Positions 1 through 8,981 of a DNA stretch of 64,000 bases are shown here, in pieces (position 1 is the first letter of the stretch; each line of letters begins with the position of its first letter). The stretch covers positions 4,898,001 through 4,962,000 of the forward strand of contig NZ_KB907307.1 of NCBI RefSeq assembly GCF_000381925.1, written 5' to 3'. The notes beneath the pieces were generated by a model. That model was given only the letters and a program-made list of their open reading frames with translations, was not told the origin of the DNA and did no database searches. The stretch comes from Nocardia sp. BMG111209. Lineage in GTDB: Bacteria; Actinomycetota; Actinomycetes; Mycobacteriales; Mycobacteriaceae. Both the position numbers and the translations under genes were made by a program.

Positions 1-615
1 ACCGACGGCTACTTCACCGAACAGCACAACAACGATGCCAACGCAGTCGGTTACTACGCGGTCGCCGAAGAGTTGCTGAAGGATCTCGGTCGGGTGGACA
101 TCCTGCTGTCGGCCGTCGGCACCGGCGGTTCGCTGTTCGGGACGGCCCGGCGGTTGCGCGAAATGGGCTGTCAGCCGCGCGTGATCGGCGTCGAACCGGT
201 CGGCTCGATCGCCTTCGGCGGCCCGGGTGGCCCGTACTGGCAGTCCGGCACCGGCACGCCGCCGGGCGCGACCGTCGGCACCGCTGTCGACTACACGCTG
301 CTCGACGAGGGGCTGACGGTGACCGATGTGGCGGCCTTCGCGACCACCCGCGCGGTGGCACGGAAACTGGGGTTGCTGATCGGCGGCTCGGCCGGCGGCT
401 CGGTGTATGCCGCGCTCACCCGGCTGGCGGACTTCCCACCCGGGTCCACGGTGGTCACCATCGTCTGCGACGGCGGCGAGAAGTACCTCGACACCGTCTT
501 CGACGACGACTGGATGAACGACCGCGACCTGCTGGACGAGGCCACCGAACGCGAGGTGACCGCACTGCTGGACCGTTACGCACCGGCCACCCGAAACCTG
601 GTGTGCGCACTGTGA
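1..615 (+). CDS. PLP-dependent cysteine synthase-like enzyme (5' end missing)
   Basis: The reading frame is open from base 1 and stops at 615, so the N-terminal part, including the expected PLP lysine, lies outside the window. What remains is the C-terminal half of a fold-type II PLP enzyme of the cysteine synthase/cystathionine beta-synthase group. It shows the glycine-rich phosphate loop GTGGSLFG, a GVEPVGS segment and the second loop GGSAGGS. The family carries out beta-replacement or beta-elimination on serine derivatives or cysteine; the substrate cannot be told from this half. An MATE exporter starts 28 bases downstream on the same strand, so the two are probably co-transcribed. It could be a cysteine desulfhydrase or an SbnA-like biosynthetic enzyme. 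Confidence 0.85.
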   Translation, partial: TDGYFTEQHNNDANAVGYYAVAEELLKDLGRVDILLSAVGTGGSLFGTARRLREMGCQPRVIGVEPVGSIAFGGPGGPYWQSGTGTPPGATVGTAVDYTLLDEGLTVTDVAAFATTRAVARKLGLLIGGSAGGSVYAALTRLADFPPGSTVVTIVCDGGEKYLDTVFDDDWMNDRDLLDEATEREVTALLDRYAPATRNLVCAL

Positions 616-643
616 ATTCGACCCACGACAGGAGGCAACTCCG

Positions 644-2104
644 ATGACCGCCGACCGGGACGACCGGCCGGACGGGCGGCGCCTGACCGCGCTGGCCACC
701 CCGATCGCGCTGACCCAGCTGGCCCAGGTGGCGGTGTCCACCACGAATATCGCGCTGATGGGTTCGCTCGGCATCACCCAGGTCGCCGCGGGCGGCCTGG
801 CGCTGACGCTGTTCAACCAGATCCGGACGATGTGCGTCGGACTCGTCACCGCCACCGGCAACCAGGTCGCGACCGCCGCGAGCCGGGCCGAGCAGGAGTC
901 GGGACAGCACACCACGGCCGGCCGGGCACCGCACGCGCCCGGCGGCACCGTGGCCGACCCGGCCGGTGACGAGATCCGCGATGTGGTGCGCGCCGGATTC
1001 CTGATCGCCACCGTCGCGGGGGTGCTCGGCGCGCTGATCCTGGCCGGGCTCGGCTGGGCACTGCAATGGCTCGGCCAGGACGCGGCCGTACTCGCCACGG
1101 CCCGGCCGATGCTGATGGCGCTGGCGCCCGGCCTGCTGCCGTGCCTGTGGTTCCAGGTGATCCGGCAGTACACCGTCGGCATGCAACGCCCGCAGGCGCT
1201 GCTGCTGGTGACGCTGGGTTCGGTCGCGCTGAACGCCGCGCTCGCGCTGGGACTCATGCACGGCTGGGGCGGCCTGCCGGAACTCGGCCTGACCGGGATC
1301 GGGGTCGCGAGCTCGCTGGTCTTCCTGATCACCTGCCTGGTGTTCTGGGTGATGGTCCGCCGCGACCCGATCCTCAGCGCCACCCTGCCGCTGCGGATGT
1401 GGCCCGTGCACCTCGGGACCGTCGGCGCCGAGGTGCGGCTGGGCCTGCCGATCGCGCTCACCTACGGCTCCGAGGCGGGCATGTTCTCCGTGCTGGCGCT
1501 GGTGATGGGTTCGCTGGGCCCGGCGGCCCTGGCCGCCCACAACGTGGTCTATCAGCTCGTGTACATCGTCTTCCAGGTGGCGATCGGGTTGTCGCACGGA
1601 GTGTCGATCCTGGTCAGCCGGGCGGTGGCCCGCGCGGAACATCAGCGCGCGCACGGGCTGGCCCGGCTGGCGCTGCGGCAGGCCGCGGTGGTCGCGGCCC
1701 TGGTCGGCGTGCTGTACGCGACGGTGCCCGATGTGGTGCTGCGCCCGTTCCTGACCGGTGACGACCACGAGACGGTGGCACTCGCGCACCGGCTGCTGCT
1801 GATCGCGATCGTGTTGCAGTTCTTCGACGCGGCCCAGAACATCGGCAACGGCCTGCTGCGCGGGATGCAGGACACCCGCGCCGGATTCCGGCTGTCACTG
1901 GTCGGGTACTGGGTTGTGGGCTTGCCCACAGCGTTGATACTCGCGCTGCCGGTCGGGCTGGGCGCCGCGGGTGTCTGGTGGGGCCTCACCGCGGGCCTCG
2001 CGGCGACCGCCGCGCTGATGCTGCGCCGCTACTTCGCCCTGCTCCAGCACCGGGAGCGGGAGACACCGCGGGTGCTGGCCGGTAGCTCGAGCGCGGGGAC
2101 GTGA
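644..2104 (+). CDS. MATE family efflux transporter
   Basis: A 486-residue polytopic membrane protein with about twelve hydrophobic segments. The order is that of the multidrug and toxin extrusion family: an N-terminal ALATPIALTQLAQVAVSTTN segment and a repeat of the same pattern from about residue 255 (RLGLPIALTYGSEAG). The family exports cationic drugs or metabolites in exchange for Na+ or H+. A hydrophilic loop at about residues 84-115 is longer than usual. The ATG has a good ribosome site (ACAGGAGG, 628-635). It directly follows a cysteine-synthase-like gene, which suggests that it exports a product of that pathway; this is inference from position only. Confidence 0.9.
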   Translation: MTADRDDRPDGRRLTALATPIALTQLAQVAVSTTNIALMGSLGITQVAAGGLALTLFNQIRTMCVGLVTATGNQVATAASRAEQESGQHTTAGRAPHAPGGTVADPAGDEIRDVVRAGFLIATVAGVLGALILAGLGWALQWLGQDAAVLATARPMLMALAPGLLPCLWFQVIRQYTVGMQRPQALLLVTLGSVALNAALALGLMHGWGGLPELGLTGIGVASSLVFLITCLVFWVMVRRDPILSATLPLRMWPVHLGTVGAEVRLGLPIALTYGSEAGMFSVLALVMGSLGPAALAAHNVVYQLVYIVFQVAIGLSHGVSILVSRAVARAEHQRAHGLARLALRQAAVVAALVGVLYATVPDVVLRPFLTGDDHETVALAHRLLLIAIVLQFFDAAQNIGNGLLRGMQDTRAGFRLSLVGYWVVGLPTALILALPVGLGAAGVWWGLTAGLAATAALMLRRYFALLQHRERETPRVLAGSSSAGT

Positions 2105-2238
2105 ACACCGACCGGCACGAAACTCTCATCGGCGTGTAAGCAACCCGTCACCGGCCGTCGGCACTGCGCGAAAATCGGCTTCGCTATCCTGGCCCGGAGC
2201 CCGACGCCACGACGAATACCCGCTCCGGGAGGAGTCCG

Positions 2239-3186
2239 GTGCACATCAACAGAGTCGCAGAATACCCGCGACCGAATCACGTGCTGTTCCATTTCAGCGA
2301 TACCCACTTCATCGCCGGAGACGGCGAACTGTACGGCGCCGTCGACTCGGAGCAGCGGCTGCGCCGACTGCTCGAGCGAGCCCTCGCCAGCCGGATCACT
2401 CCGACGGCGATCGTCTTCACCGGCGATCTCACCGATCGCGGCGAGGCCGGTGCGTACGAGAAGCTGCGCGCGCTCGTGGAGCCGTTCGCGACGGCCGTGG
2501 ACGCGCCCGTGGTCTGGCAGAACGGCAACCACGACGACCGCGCCACCTTCCGCGAGCAGCTGCTCGACGAGCGGCGCTCGGCCGAACCCCTGGACCGGGT
2601 GTACCAGTTCGACGGACTGCGGATCGTCACGCTGGACACCACGGTCCCGGGTGAGCACCACGGCGAGATCTCCGCGGACCAGCTGGAGTGGCTGCGTTCG
2701 GTGCTGGCCGAACCGGCGCCGTTCGGGACGATCCTGGCCATGCACCATCCGCCGATCCCGTACATCCAGGATCTGGCGGTGACGGTGGAGCTGCGCGAGC
2801 AACGGTCGCTGGCCGATGTGCTGGACGGCTCCGACGTGCGCAGCATCCTTTCCGGGCACCTGCACTTCTCCACCACGGCGACCTTCGCCGGTATCCCGGT
2901 GTCGGTGGCCTCCTCGGCCTGCTACAGCCAGGATCTGGCGGTCGAATCCGGTGGCCAGCGCGGCCGCGACGGCGCCCAGGGCTTCAACTACGTGCACATC
3001 TATCCGGACACCGTGGTGCATTCGGTGGTGCCGGTCGAGGAGGGTCCGACGGTCGGCCGCCCGGCCACCGCGGCCCAGACGGCCGAACGCCTCACCGAGG
3101 CGGGCATCGTGATCCCGCCCGCCGCCGGTATCCCGCACGTGGTGCGGCGACGCACGCGCGAGGCCGACGGCGAGACCGTCTCCTAG
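2239..3186 (+). CDS. cpdA: 3',5'-cyclic nucleotide phosphodiesterase, class III metallophosphoesterase (Rv0805 type)
   Basis: A 315-residue binuclear metallophosphoesterase that hydrolyses cyclic nucleotides such as cAMP. Every metal ligand of the family is visible: D21 and H23 (DTH), D63 (GDL), N97 in GNHD, H169 in MHHPP, and H207/H209 in GHLH. These positions match those I recall for Mtb Rv0805, and the similarity runs over nearly the whole length. The start is GTG. The gene converges on a CpsY-like gene with only 10 bases between stops; Rv0805 and Rv0806c (cpsY) show the same arrangement, which supports orthology. A role in lowering cAMP or in envelope properties follows from the family, not from this sequence. 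Confidence 0.93.
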   Translation: MHINRVAEYPRPNHVLFHFSDTHFIAGDGELYGAVDSEQRLRRLLERALASRITPTAIVFTGDLTDRGEAGAYEKLRALVEPFATAVDAPVVWQNGNHDDRATFREQLLDERRSAEPLDRVYQFDGLRIVTLDTTVPGEHHGEISADQLEWLRSVLAEPAPFGTILAMHHPPIPYIQDLAVTVELREQRSLADVLDGSDVRSILSGHLHFSTTATFAGIPVSVASSACYSQDLAVESGGQRGRDGAQGFNYVHIYPDTVVHSVVPVEEGPTVGRPATAAQTAERLTEAGIVIPPAAGIPHVVRRRTREADGETVS

Positions 3187-3196
3187 CCCGCCGAGG

Positions 3197-4630
3197 TCAC
3201 GCGGCGCCCTGTTCCACGGCCGGCTGCCGCCGGTCGGCGCCGCGCTCCCACGGCGCCGGATCCGGGAAGTAGCCCTCGAGGAATTCGGACACGATGCGCA
3301 CCCGGTCTGCCTCCGCGACCTCCGGGAAACTGCCGTCGTTGAGGCAGAAGAAGTCGACGTTGCGGCGGCGGCCCAGATGGTCGAGCAGCGCCAGTCCGGC
3401 ATGACCGGTGGTGTCGACGTAGCGCATCTTCGCGGCCTCCTGCGGGACCGCGCGACCGGTGAACAGTGCGTAGTAGTGGTACAGGCTGTTCGTGACCGAG
3501 ATATCGGTGGCGGACCGGAAACGGCTGGCCCGGGTGCGGGCGAAATCCTCCGGGAACGCCTGCTCCATCTCGAGCAGTACGCTGCGCCGCAACGGCACCG
3601 GCGTATGTTCCAGATGCCGGGTGAGCACCTGCCCGAACCGCCGCGCCAGCAGCTCCCGATTCACCCGGGCCGCGTTCTCGAAACCGCTGCGCCGCTCGTG
3701 ATTCGGGCCCGGGCCGATGCGGGTGCCCGCCTCGACGAACCGGCTGATGCCGGCCGGGGTGAAGAACATCGACGGCCGCACCGGACGGGCGAAGAACATG
3801 TCGTCGTTGGAGTACAGGAAGTGCTCCGACAGTCCCTCGATGTGGTGCAGCTGGCTCTCGACGGCATGCGAATTGAAGACCGGCAGCACGCCGATATCCG
3901 AGAAGTGTTCCGCCGCACGGACGATGGTGACCTTCGGGTCGTCGGCCAGCCAGTGCGGCACCCGCGAATCGGTGGCGATGAAGATGCGCCGGATCCACGG
4001 CGCGTTCTTGTGCACCGAACGCAGCGCGTACCTCAGCTCGTCGATCTGGCGGATGCGGGCCTCGGCCGCGTCGCCCTCGCCGACCACCACCTGTGCCATC
4101 ATTCCCGCACGGCGAGCACGGAATTCGGGGTCGGAGCCGTCCACCCACGAGTAGACGATGTCGATGTCGAATCCGACATCGGCGGGATGCGGATCGAACA
4201 TGCCGACCAGGGTCGGCCAGCCCGCGTCGAACGCCAGCACCGTCGTGTACTCGACGTCGGCGAGGTCGAAGACGCTGCGGGTCAAGGCATTCGGGCGCGG
4301 GCACTCGACCGTGTCGCCGTGGTACCGCCAGAGCTCGAGTTCCACGTGGTGCGCCGGATCGGCATCGCGACCCAACCGGAAAACGTTGTGGCGCAGCTCG
4401 TTACAGCTGAATCCGGAGGTGATGGCCGCTCCCAGCACCCGGCGCAGCGCCGGTCGCTGTGCGGCGTCGACGGCCAGCACCGGCCGCGCATCGGCGTCCC
4501 GGACCAGCAGGAACGGCACCTCCGCGGCGACCAGCTCGGCCCGCAGCCAGTGCAGGTCGTCGAGTACCGCCGCCGAGGCGGTCACCGTCGCCGCCGGTCC
4601 GATCGCGCTCATCGCATCGAAATCCATCAT
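3197..4630 (-). CDS. cpsY: Stealth family sugar-phosphate transferase, CpsY-like
   Basis: The protein has the conserved regions of Stealth proteins, which move hexose-1-phosphate from a nucleotide sugar onto a glycan. CR1 is IDIVYSWVDGSDPEF. CR2 contains DELRYALRSVHKNAPW and RRIFIATDSRVPHWL. CR3 includes HFLYSNDDMFF and a C-terminal CR4 follows. The start is chosen at ATG 4630, giving 477 residues, because AGGAGAG (complement of 4637-4643) lies six bases upstream. The frame stays open up to a GTG at 4828, which would add 66 residues (543 in total, nearer the 532 I recall for Mtb CpsY), so the longer form is possible. It is convergent with the cAMP phosphodiesterase, as in Mtb Rv0805-Rv0806c. 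Confidence 0.88.
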   Translation of the reverse strand: MMDFDAMSAIGPAATVTASAAVLDDLHWLRAELVAAEVPFLLVRDADARPVLAVDAAQRPALRRVLGAAITSGFSCNELRHNVFRLGRDADPAHHVELELWRYHGDTVECPRPNALTRSVFDLADVEYTTVLAFDAGWPTLVGMFDPHPADVGFDIDIVYSWVDGSDPEFRARRAGMMAQVVVGEGDAAEARIRQIDELRYALRSVHKNAPWIRRIFIATDSRVPHWLADDPKVTIVRAAEHFSDIGVLPVFNSHAVESQLHHIEGLSEHFLYSNDDMFFARPVRPSMFFTPAGISRFVEAGTRIGPGPNHERRSGFENAARVNRELLARRFGQVLTRHLEHTPVPLRRSVLLEMEQAFPEDFARTRASRFRSATDISVTNSLYHYYALFTGRAVPQEAAKMRYVDTTGHAGLALLDHLGRRRNVDFFCLNDGSFPEVAEADRVRIVSEFLEGYFPDPAPWERGADRRQPAVEQGAA

Positions 4631-4828
4631 CACCATCTCTCCTGCATACGCGTGGGGGCACCCGCCGCCGGGGTGACGGCGGGCCGGGAATACCGGGTTC
4701 AGTGCGACCGGTGTGGCCGCGTGGTGCGACTGTTCGGAAACGCCGCCCACAGGCGTTGCTCGCCGAGCGGCTGCACGCCGGACGGTCGCCGATCGAATCG
4801 GGGCTCCATCAGTTCTCACCTCACCCAC

Positions 4829-5275
4829 GGCCGGACGCGCGCATGCGTCGACGGATCAAGCTGCTGCGCTGCCGCACCACCAGCGTTCGGTGCGGATACG
4901 CACACGACAGTATGGACGACTCAGTTCACCGGACGGCCATCGGCCGGCTACCTGCCCGACCACGATCGGTCGGGGAACTGTTACGAATGATGCAACCATC
5001 CATACCGGTTCGTCAACCCGAACCAACGCAGGTCACACGTCTTTTTCATGACGGTGACAATTGCGTGCCGAACCGTCGCGAACTCCCGGTCGGCGACCCC
5101 CGACCGAGGTTAGGCTCACCAATGCTGATATCATCTCGGCCACTCTCGCGCATACGCGATTCATCGGCGATTCTCCGTCTCGCACCCCATACCTCGAGCG
5201 GGCATGTGACACAACGGCTTACACTGCACTTACACGTGGCCCAGCCCGCCGCGTGAGCCGACCGTGAGGTGACGC
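4829..5275. other. intergenic region with AT-richer stretch and a probable iron box
   Basis: This spacer lies between the cpsY-like gene (leftward) and the split-barrel gene (rightward). It must hold the promoters of both. Bases 4980-5215 are richer in A and T than the surroundings. Short open frames cross it but lack the codon pattern and ribosome sites of the neighbouring genes, so I do not call a gene here. The only recognisable signal is the IdeR/DtxR-like box at 5105-5123. Confidence 0.6.
5105..5123. promoter_or_regulatory. candidate IdeR/DtxR iron box
   Basis: The 19 bases CGAGGTTAGGCTCACCAAT agree at 14 positions with the mycobacterial/corynebacterial iron-box consensus TTAGGTTAGGCTAACCTAA, including an unbroken run of ten (AGGTTAGGCT). 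It sits about 150 bases before the split-barrel flavoprotein gene and far upstream of cpsY. Iron-loaded IdeR binds such boxes and usually represses. The match is seen; binding and target are inferred. Confidence 0.5.
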
Positions 5276-5752
5276 ATGGTAGCCCAAGCCCAGGAACGTC
5301 AACAGCCCTCGACAGCGCACCCCGAGCTGGATGCCCTACCGCACTGGCCGCTGGACACGATCGGAGTGCTGATCACCACCGATCCCGGCCCGCACGCGAT
5401 CCCCGTGTCCTGGCCCGTGCGCGCCGGGGATCGGCGAATTCTGTTGAGCCTCAAGTACGATCGCGGATCGCTGGCCCGATTGCGCAAGCGCCCGGACGTG
5501 GCACTGCTGCTGCTCGCGGACGGTAACGTGGCGCTGTGCGCCCGTGGCCCGGCCCACATCGTGGCCGATCCGATGCCCGGCGCGGACGACTACGTGGCCG
5601 TCGCCATCGATGTGGATGTCATCGACGACCACCGGCAGTCGGCCTTCCAGGTCGTCGGCGGCATCCAGCGCACGGTGCTCGACGATGCGGAATTGCGTTA
5701 CCTGCAGGCGCGCGTCGACACCCTGCACCGGATCGCCGACGACGATAATTGA
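5276..5752 (+). CDS. pyridoxamine 5'-phosphate oxidase-like split-barrel flavoprotein
   Basis: A 158-residue protein of the PNPOx-like split-barrel superfamily, whose members bind FMN, F420 or haem. Supporting features are the short beta-rich segments ([29 protein letters not shown]) and the conserved pattern in which a [18 protein letters not shown] segment follows the second strand pair. The ATG follows GTGAGGTGAC. The next gene starts four bases after its stop, so the two form an operon. An iron-box-like sequence lies about 150 bases upstream, which raises the possibility of a haem- or iron-linked oxidoreductase; cofactor and substrate cannot be read from the sequence. Confidence 0.75.
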   Translation: MVAQAQERQQPSTAHPELDALPHWPLDTIGVLITTDPGPHAIPVSWPVRAGDRRILLSLKYDRGSLARLRKRPDVALLLLADGNVALCARGPAHIVADPMPGADDYVAVAIDVDVIDDHRQSAFQVVGGIQRTVLDDAELRYLQARVDTLHRIADDDN

Positions 5753-5756
5753 CCGA

Positions 5757-6053
5757 ATGATCGCAGCTTTCTCCGTGACCCCGCTCGGCGCGGGCGAGGA
5801 TGTCGGCCGGGCCGTCGCCGAGGCGGTCCGGGTCGTCCGGGCCAGTGGCCTGCCCAACGAGACCAACGCCATGTTCACCTCCGTCGAGGGCGAATGGGAC
5901 GAGGTCATGGCGGTGATCAAGCGGGCCACCGACGCGGTGATGGCCGTCGCACCGCGGTGCAGCCTGGTGATCAAGGCCGATATCCGCCCCGGCGTCACCG
6001 ACGGACTGGTCAGCAAGGTGGAGAGCGTGGAACGGTACCTGGCCGAGGGCTAG
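5757..6053 (+). CDS. MTH1187/YkoF-type thiamine-binding family protein
   Basis: A 98-residue protein of the DUF77/MTH1187 group: small ferredoxin-like proteins that bind thiamine-type ligands and form oligomers. Typical features are the opening [11 protein letters not shown], the [20 protein letters not shown] segment and the [11 protein letters not shown] strand. It starts four bases after the split-barrel gene and is probably translated with it. Its cellular role is not well defined in any organism; a link to cofactor handling is only inferred. It converges on the sigma factor gene. Confidence 0.82.
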   Translation: MIAAFSVTPLGAGEDVGRAVAEAVRVVRASGLPNETNAMFTSVEGEWDEVMAVIKRATDAVMAVAPRCSLVIKADIRPGVTDGLVSKVESVERYLAEG

Positions 6054-6071
6054 GCCACCGCCTCCGCCGGC

Positions 6072-7121
6072 TCACAGCACGGACGGCAGCCCGAAGGCCG
6101 GGAACAGCTGCGGCGCGTGGAACAGGTCCATGCGCGCGATGCCGCCCCGGTCCAGGGTCAGTACGTGCAGGTTGGCGGCCCGCAGTTCCGGCGTGCCGCG
6201 CCGCCGGTAGGTTGCCAGGGCCGGACGGCCGTTCGCGCGGGTGGGCAGCAACCGGAAATCGCCCTCCAGGGCGAATACCGAGGCCAGGAACTCCAGCACG
6301 GCGGTCCGTCCGCGGAACCAGGCGGCGTAGGGCGGCATCTGCAGGTGCACATCGTCGCGCAGCACCTGCTCGAGAGCGCCGATGTCCAGCCGCTCGAACG
6401 CGCGCACGTACCGCTCGAGCAGTTCGCGCTGTTCGGGATCCGAGAGCACCGCCGACGTGGCACCCGAGCGCGCCCCCGGCGCGGTACCCGAACGCGCCCC
6501 CGGCACGGTACCCGCAAGCGCCGCCGGCACGGTACCCACCGGCGCGACATCGGGCCCTTCGATCGCCGCCACCCGCACCCGCGCCCGCTGCAGCGCGCTG
6601 TTCACCGCGGCGGGACTGGTCTCCAGCAGCGCCGCGACCTCGTCGGCGCGCAGCACGAGTACGTCGCGCAGGATCAGCACCGCGCGCTGCAGCGGCGGCA
6701 GATGTTGCAACGCCGCGACGAAGGCCAGCCGGATGCCGTCCCGCGCCGCCACGACCGCGGCCGGATCGCCGTCGCCGAGCAGCGCGTCCGGAAACGGTTC
6801 CAGCCAGGGCAGTTCCGGTTGCGGGGAGAGCCGGCTCACGTCGACGGCCGGGCTCGACTCGGACAGATCCTCCGGCAGGGCCCGCCTGTGCGCGTGTTTC
6901 AGTTCGGTCAGGCACACGTTGGTCGCGATCCGGTACAGCCAGGTGCGCACCGACGCGCGCCGCGGATCGTAACTGCTCGCGGCACGCCACGCCCGCAGCG
7001 AGATCTCCTGCACGAGATCCTCGGCATCGTGCAGCGATCCGGTCATCCGGTAGCAGTAGGCGAGCAGTTCGGCTCGATGGGAGTCGGTGGCGGACACCAC
7101 CTCCTCGACCGTCACGGTCAT
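6072..7121 (-). CDS. ECF sigma factor with C-terminal SnoaL-like domain
   Basis: A 349-residue extracytoplasmic-function sigma factor. Region sigma-2 is at about residues 12-80 (AYCYRMTGSLHDAEDLVQE) and sigma-4 at about 135-190 (LPPLQRAVLILRDVL and a helix-turn-helix around EVAALLETSPAAVNSALQRA). A SnoaL-like NTF2-fold domain follows at about 235-345. Such C-terminal domains replace a separate anti-sigma factor and tune activity; Mtb SigG and SigJ are of this kind. The linker at residues 196-223 consists of eight-residue GTVPGARS-type repeats. The ATG at 7121 is taken because homology begins there; there is no clear ribosome site, so a leaderless start is possible. It is divergent from an MFS exporter 119 bases away. 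Confidence 0.88.
   Translation of the reverse strand: MTVTVEEVVSATDSHRAELLAYCYRMTGSLHDAEDLVQEISLRAWRAASSYDPRRASVRTWLYRIATNVCLTELKHAHRRALPEDLSESSPAVDVSRLSPQPELPWLEPFPDALLGDGDPAAVVAARDGIRLAFVAALQHLPPLQRAVLILRDVLVLRADEVAALLETSPAAVNSALQRARVRVAAIEGPDVAPVGTVPAALAGTVPGARSGTAPGARSGATSAVLSDPEQRELLERYVRAFERLDIGALEQVLRDDVHLQMPPYAAWFRGRTAVLEFLASVFALEGDFRLLPTRANGRPALATYRRRGTPELRAANLHVLTLDRGGIARMDLFHAPQLFPAFGLPSVL
6453..6536 (-). repeat. 24-bp tandem repeat inside the ECF sigma gene linker
   Basis: About three and a half copies of a 24-base unit encode the octapeptide series GTVPAALA, GTVPGARS, GTAPGARS and GATS between the sigma-4 and SnoaL-like domains. The unit keeps frame, so copy-number changes would alter linker length without frameshift. 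Confidence 0.75.
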
Positions 7122-7240
7122 GCAGCCATGGTGCCACGGCGCGTCCGCGACCGGGGAAATCCACCGCACGCGATGAATTTCCGGGGCGGGGTGAGTACGT
7201 ACCGGTGATAGTTGCTCCCGACCGGAAGGGCTCCTTCCCG

Positions 7241-8638
7241 ATGACTCCCCGACAGCGCTGGACCCTCGCGCTGACCTCACTGGCCTCCCTGATGGTGGGG
7301 CTGGACGCGCTGGTGGTCGCCACCGCGCTCAACACCATTCGCACCGGCTTGCACGCGGGCATCGCCGAACTGGAATGGACCGTGAACGCCTACACCCTCG
7401 CCTTCGCGATGCTGCTGCTCACGGCCGCGGTGATCAGCGATCGCGTCGGCCGGCGACGGATGCTCGCCGCCGGACTCCTCGTTTTCACCGCGGCCTCGGC
7501 GGCCTGCGCGCTGGCGCCGGACGTCGCTACCCTGATCACCGCCCGCGCGGCCCAGGGTGTCGGCGCGGCGATGGTGATGCCCGCCGCGATGGCGCTGATC
7601 GGCGCGGCCTTCGATGCCCGGCAACGCGGCGCGGCGATGGGTATCTTCGGCGGCATCACCGGACTGGCCATCCTCGGCGGGCCGGTCCTCGGCGGCGCCG
7701 TCGTCCAGGCCGCCACCTGGCAGTGGATCTTCTGGCTCAATGTCCCGATCGGGGTGCTGCTGATCCCCGCGGTACTGAGCCGGGTCACCGAGAGTCACGG
7801 CCCGGTGACCCGGCCCGACCTACCCGGCCTGCTGCTGTCCGGCGGCGGCGTGCTCGCGGTGGTCTGGGGTCTGGTCCGCGGCGGCGAAATCGGCTGGGCC
7901 ACGGTCGAAACCGTGTCCACCCTGGTCGGTGGCGGACTGCTGCTGGCGCTGTTCGCGGGCTGGGAACGGCGCGCACCGGCACCGATGGTCCCGATCCACA
8001 TCTTCACGAATCGGGTGTTCAGCGCGGCCAATCTGGCGAGCCTGTTGCAGACGGCGTCGATCTTCGGCACCGCCTTCTTCTTCGCGCAGTACCTGCAGGC
8101 GGGTCTGCACGAGGGGCCGCTGGCCTCCGGTCTGCGGCTGCTGCCCTGGACGGCCACGCTGTTCGTCGTCGCTCCGATCGCGGGCGCCCGGATCAACCGG
8201 ATCGGGGAACGTCCGCTGATCGTCGCCGGATTGCTCGCCCAGGCAATCGGATTCGGCTGGATCGCGCTCGCCGCCGGGTCGGGCTATCCGGCCCTGATCG
8301 CACCGATGGTGCTGGCCGGGGTCGGCGTCTCGGCCGCGATGCCGGCCGCGCAGAGCGCGATACTCGGCGCGGTCGACCCGCAGGCCATCGGCACGGCCTC
8401 CGGCCTGTACAACACGGGCCGGCAACTCGGTGGCGCCCTCGGAATCGCCGTCGTATCCGTCGTTTTCACCGCCTACGGCGGTTACGCGACACCGGCGACG
8501 GTGACCGACGGGTTCCGCGCCGCGATCGCCGTCTCGGCCGCCCTGTCCGCGGCCGGCGCGGTGGCGGGACTGGCGGTGCGGCGCCGGGCGGCGGCCGTCG
8601 TGCCCGCGGAGCCGGTGGCAGAGGTTACGCCGGTGTGA
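7241..8638 (+). CDS. MFS transporter, DHA2 (EmrB/QacA) type drug exporter
   Basis: A 465-residue protein with about fourteen hydrophobic segments, as in the DHA2 proton-driven exporters. Segment 1 carries LMVGLDALVVATALNTI (the D of motif D1). Motif A is DRVGRRRML, and the motif-C-like ITGLAILGGPVLGGAVV is in segment 5. The chosen ATG at 7241 has GGAAGGG upstream and matches the usual start of the family; the frame is open far upstream, but that part is arginine-rich and is antisense to the sigma gene. It is divergent from the ECF sigma factor, so shared control is plausible. The substrate is unknown. Confidence 0.9.
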   Translation: MTPRQRWTLALTSLASLMVGLDALVVATALNTIRTGLHAGIAELEWTVNAYTLAFAMLLLTAAVISDRVGRRRMLAAGLLVFTAASAACALAPDVATLITARAAQGVGAAMVMPAAMALIGAAFDARQRGAAMGIFGGITGLAILGGPVLGGAVVQAATWQWIFWLNVPIGVLLIPAVLSRVTESHGPVTRPDLPGLLLSGGGVLAVVWGLVRGGEIGWATVETVSTLVGGGLLLALFAGWERRAPAPMVPIHIFTNRVFSAANLASLLQTASIFGTAFFFAQYLQAGLHEGPLASGLRLLPWTATLFVVAPIAGARINRIGERPLIVAGLLAQAIGFGWIALAAGSGYPALIAPMVLAGVGVSAAMPAAQSAILGAVDPQAIGTASGLYNTGRQLGGALGIAVVSVVFTAYGGYATPATVTDGFRAAIAVSAALSAAGAVAGLAVRRRAAAVVPAEPVAEVTPV

Positions 8639-8981
8639 ACCGGCCCCGATGACGGCGGCCGCCGGATCGACCAGCGACGATCCGGCGGCCGTCCGTTTCC
8701 GCTGCCCCGCACCGGCATTCGCCGCAGACGTCCGGCACGCAGACGACAACGAACCGCAGGTGAACACGAACGGGCGCATCGGGGCCGAAATACCAACTGG
8801 TTCCGTATTTTTCGCTGTATGGAGTTCACTGACCGGAGCCCGCCCGTTCATACCGCGCCCGTAGCGTTGAAGCGTCATTCCGGGGACTGTTGAGCAGCCC
8901 TGAGGAATACCCGCTTCGAGCGCGTACTTGCCGGTGTCATGTCCTGGTCCGGTACGGGCGGAAACGAATCAGGTTGCAGCG
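8639..8981. other. intergenic region
   Basis: The first part holds the terminator hairpin of the MFS gene. The rest, with an A/T-richer patch around 8780-8830, is the only space for a promoter of the following membrane protein gene. I see no convincing gene in it. Confidence 0.5.
8657..8690 (+). terminator. hairpin terminator after the MFS gene
   Basis: A perfect 13-bp stem (GGCCGCCGGATCG at 8657-8669 with CGATCCGGCGGCC at 8678-8690) closes an eight-base loop, 18 bases after the MFS stop codon. There is no long T run, as is common for actinobacterial terminators. Confidence 0.65.

Noticed and set aside
5061..5267. A 68-codon + strand frame before the split-barrel gene
   Set aside because: No ribosome site, atypical codon use, and it covers the iron box and promoter region.
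5894..7240. A 449-codon upstream extension of the MFS transporter
   Set aside because: It is antisense to the ECF sigma factor and Arg/Pro-rich; the transporter's family start is at ATG 7241.
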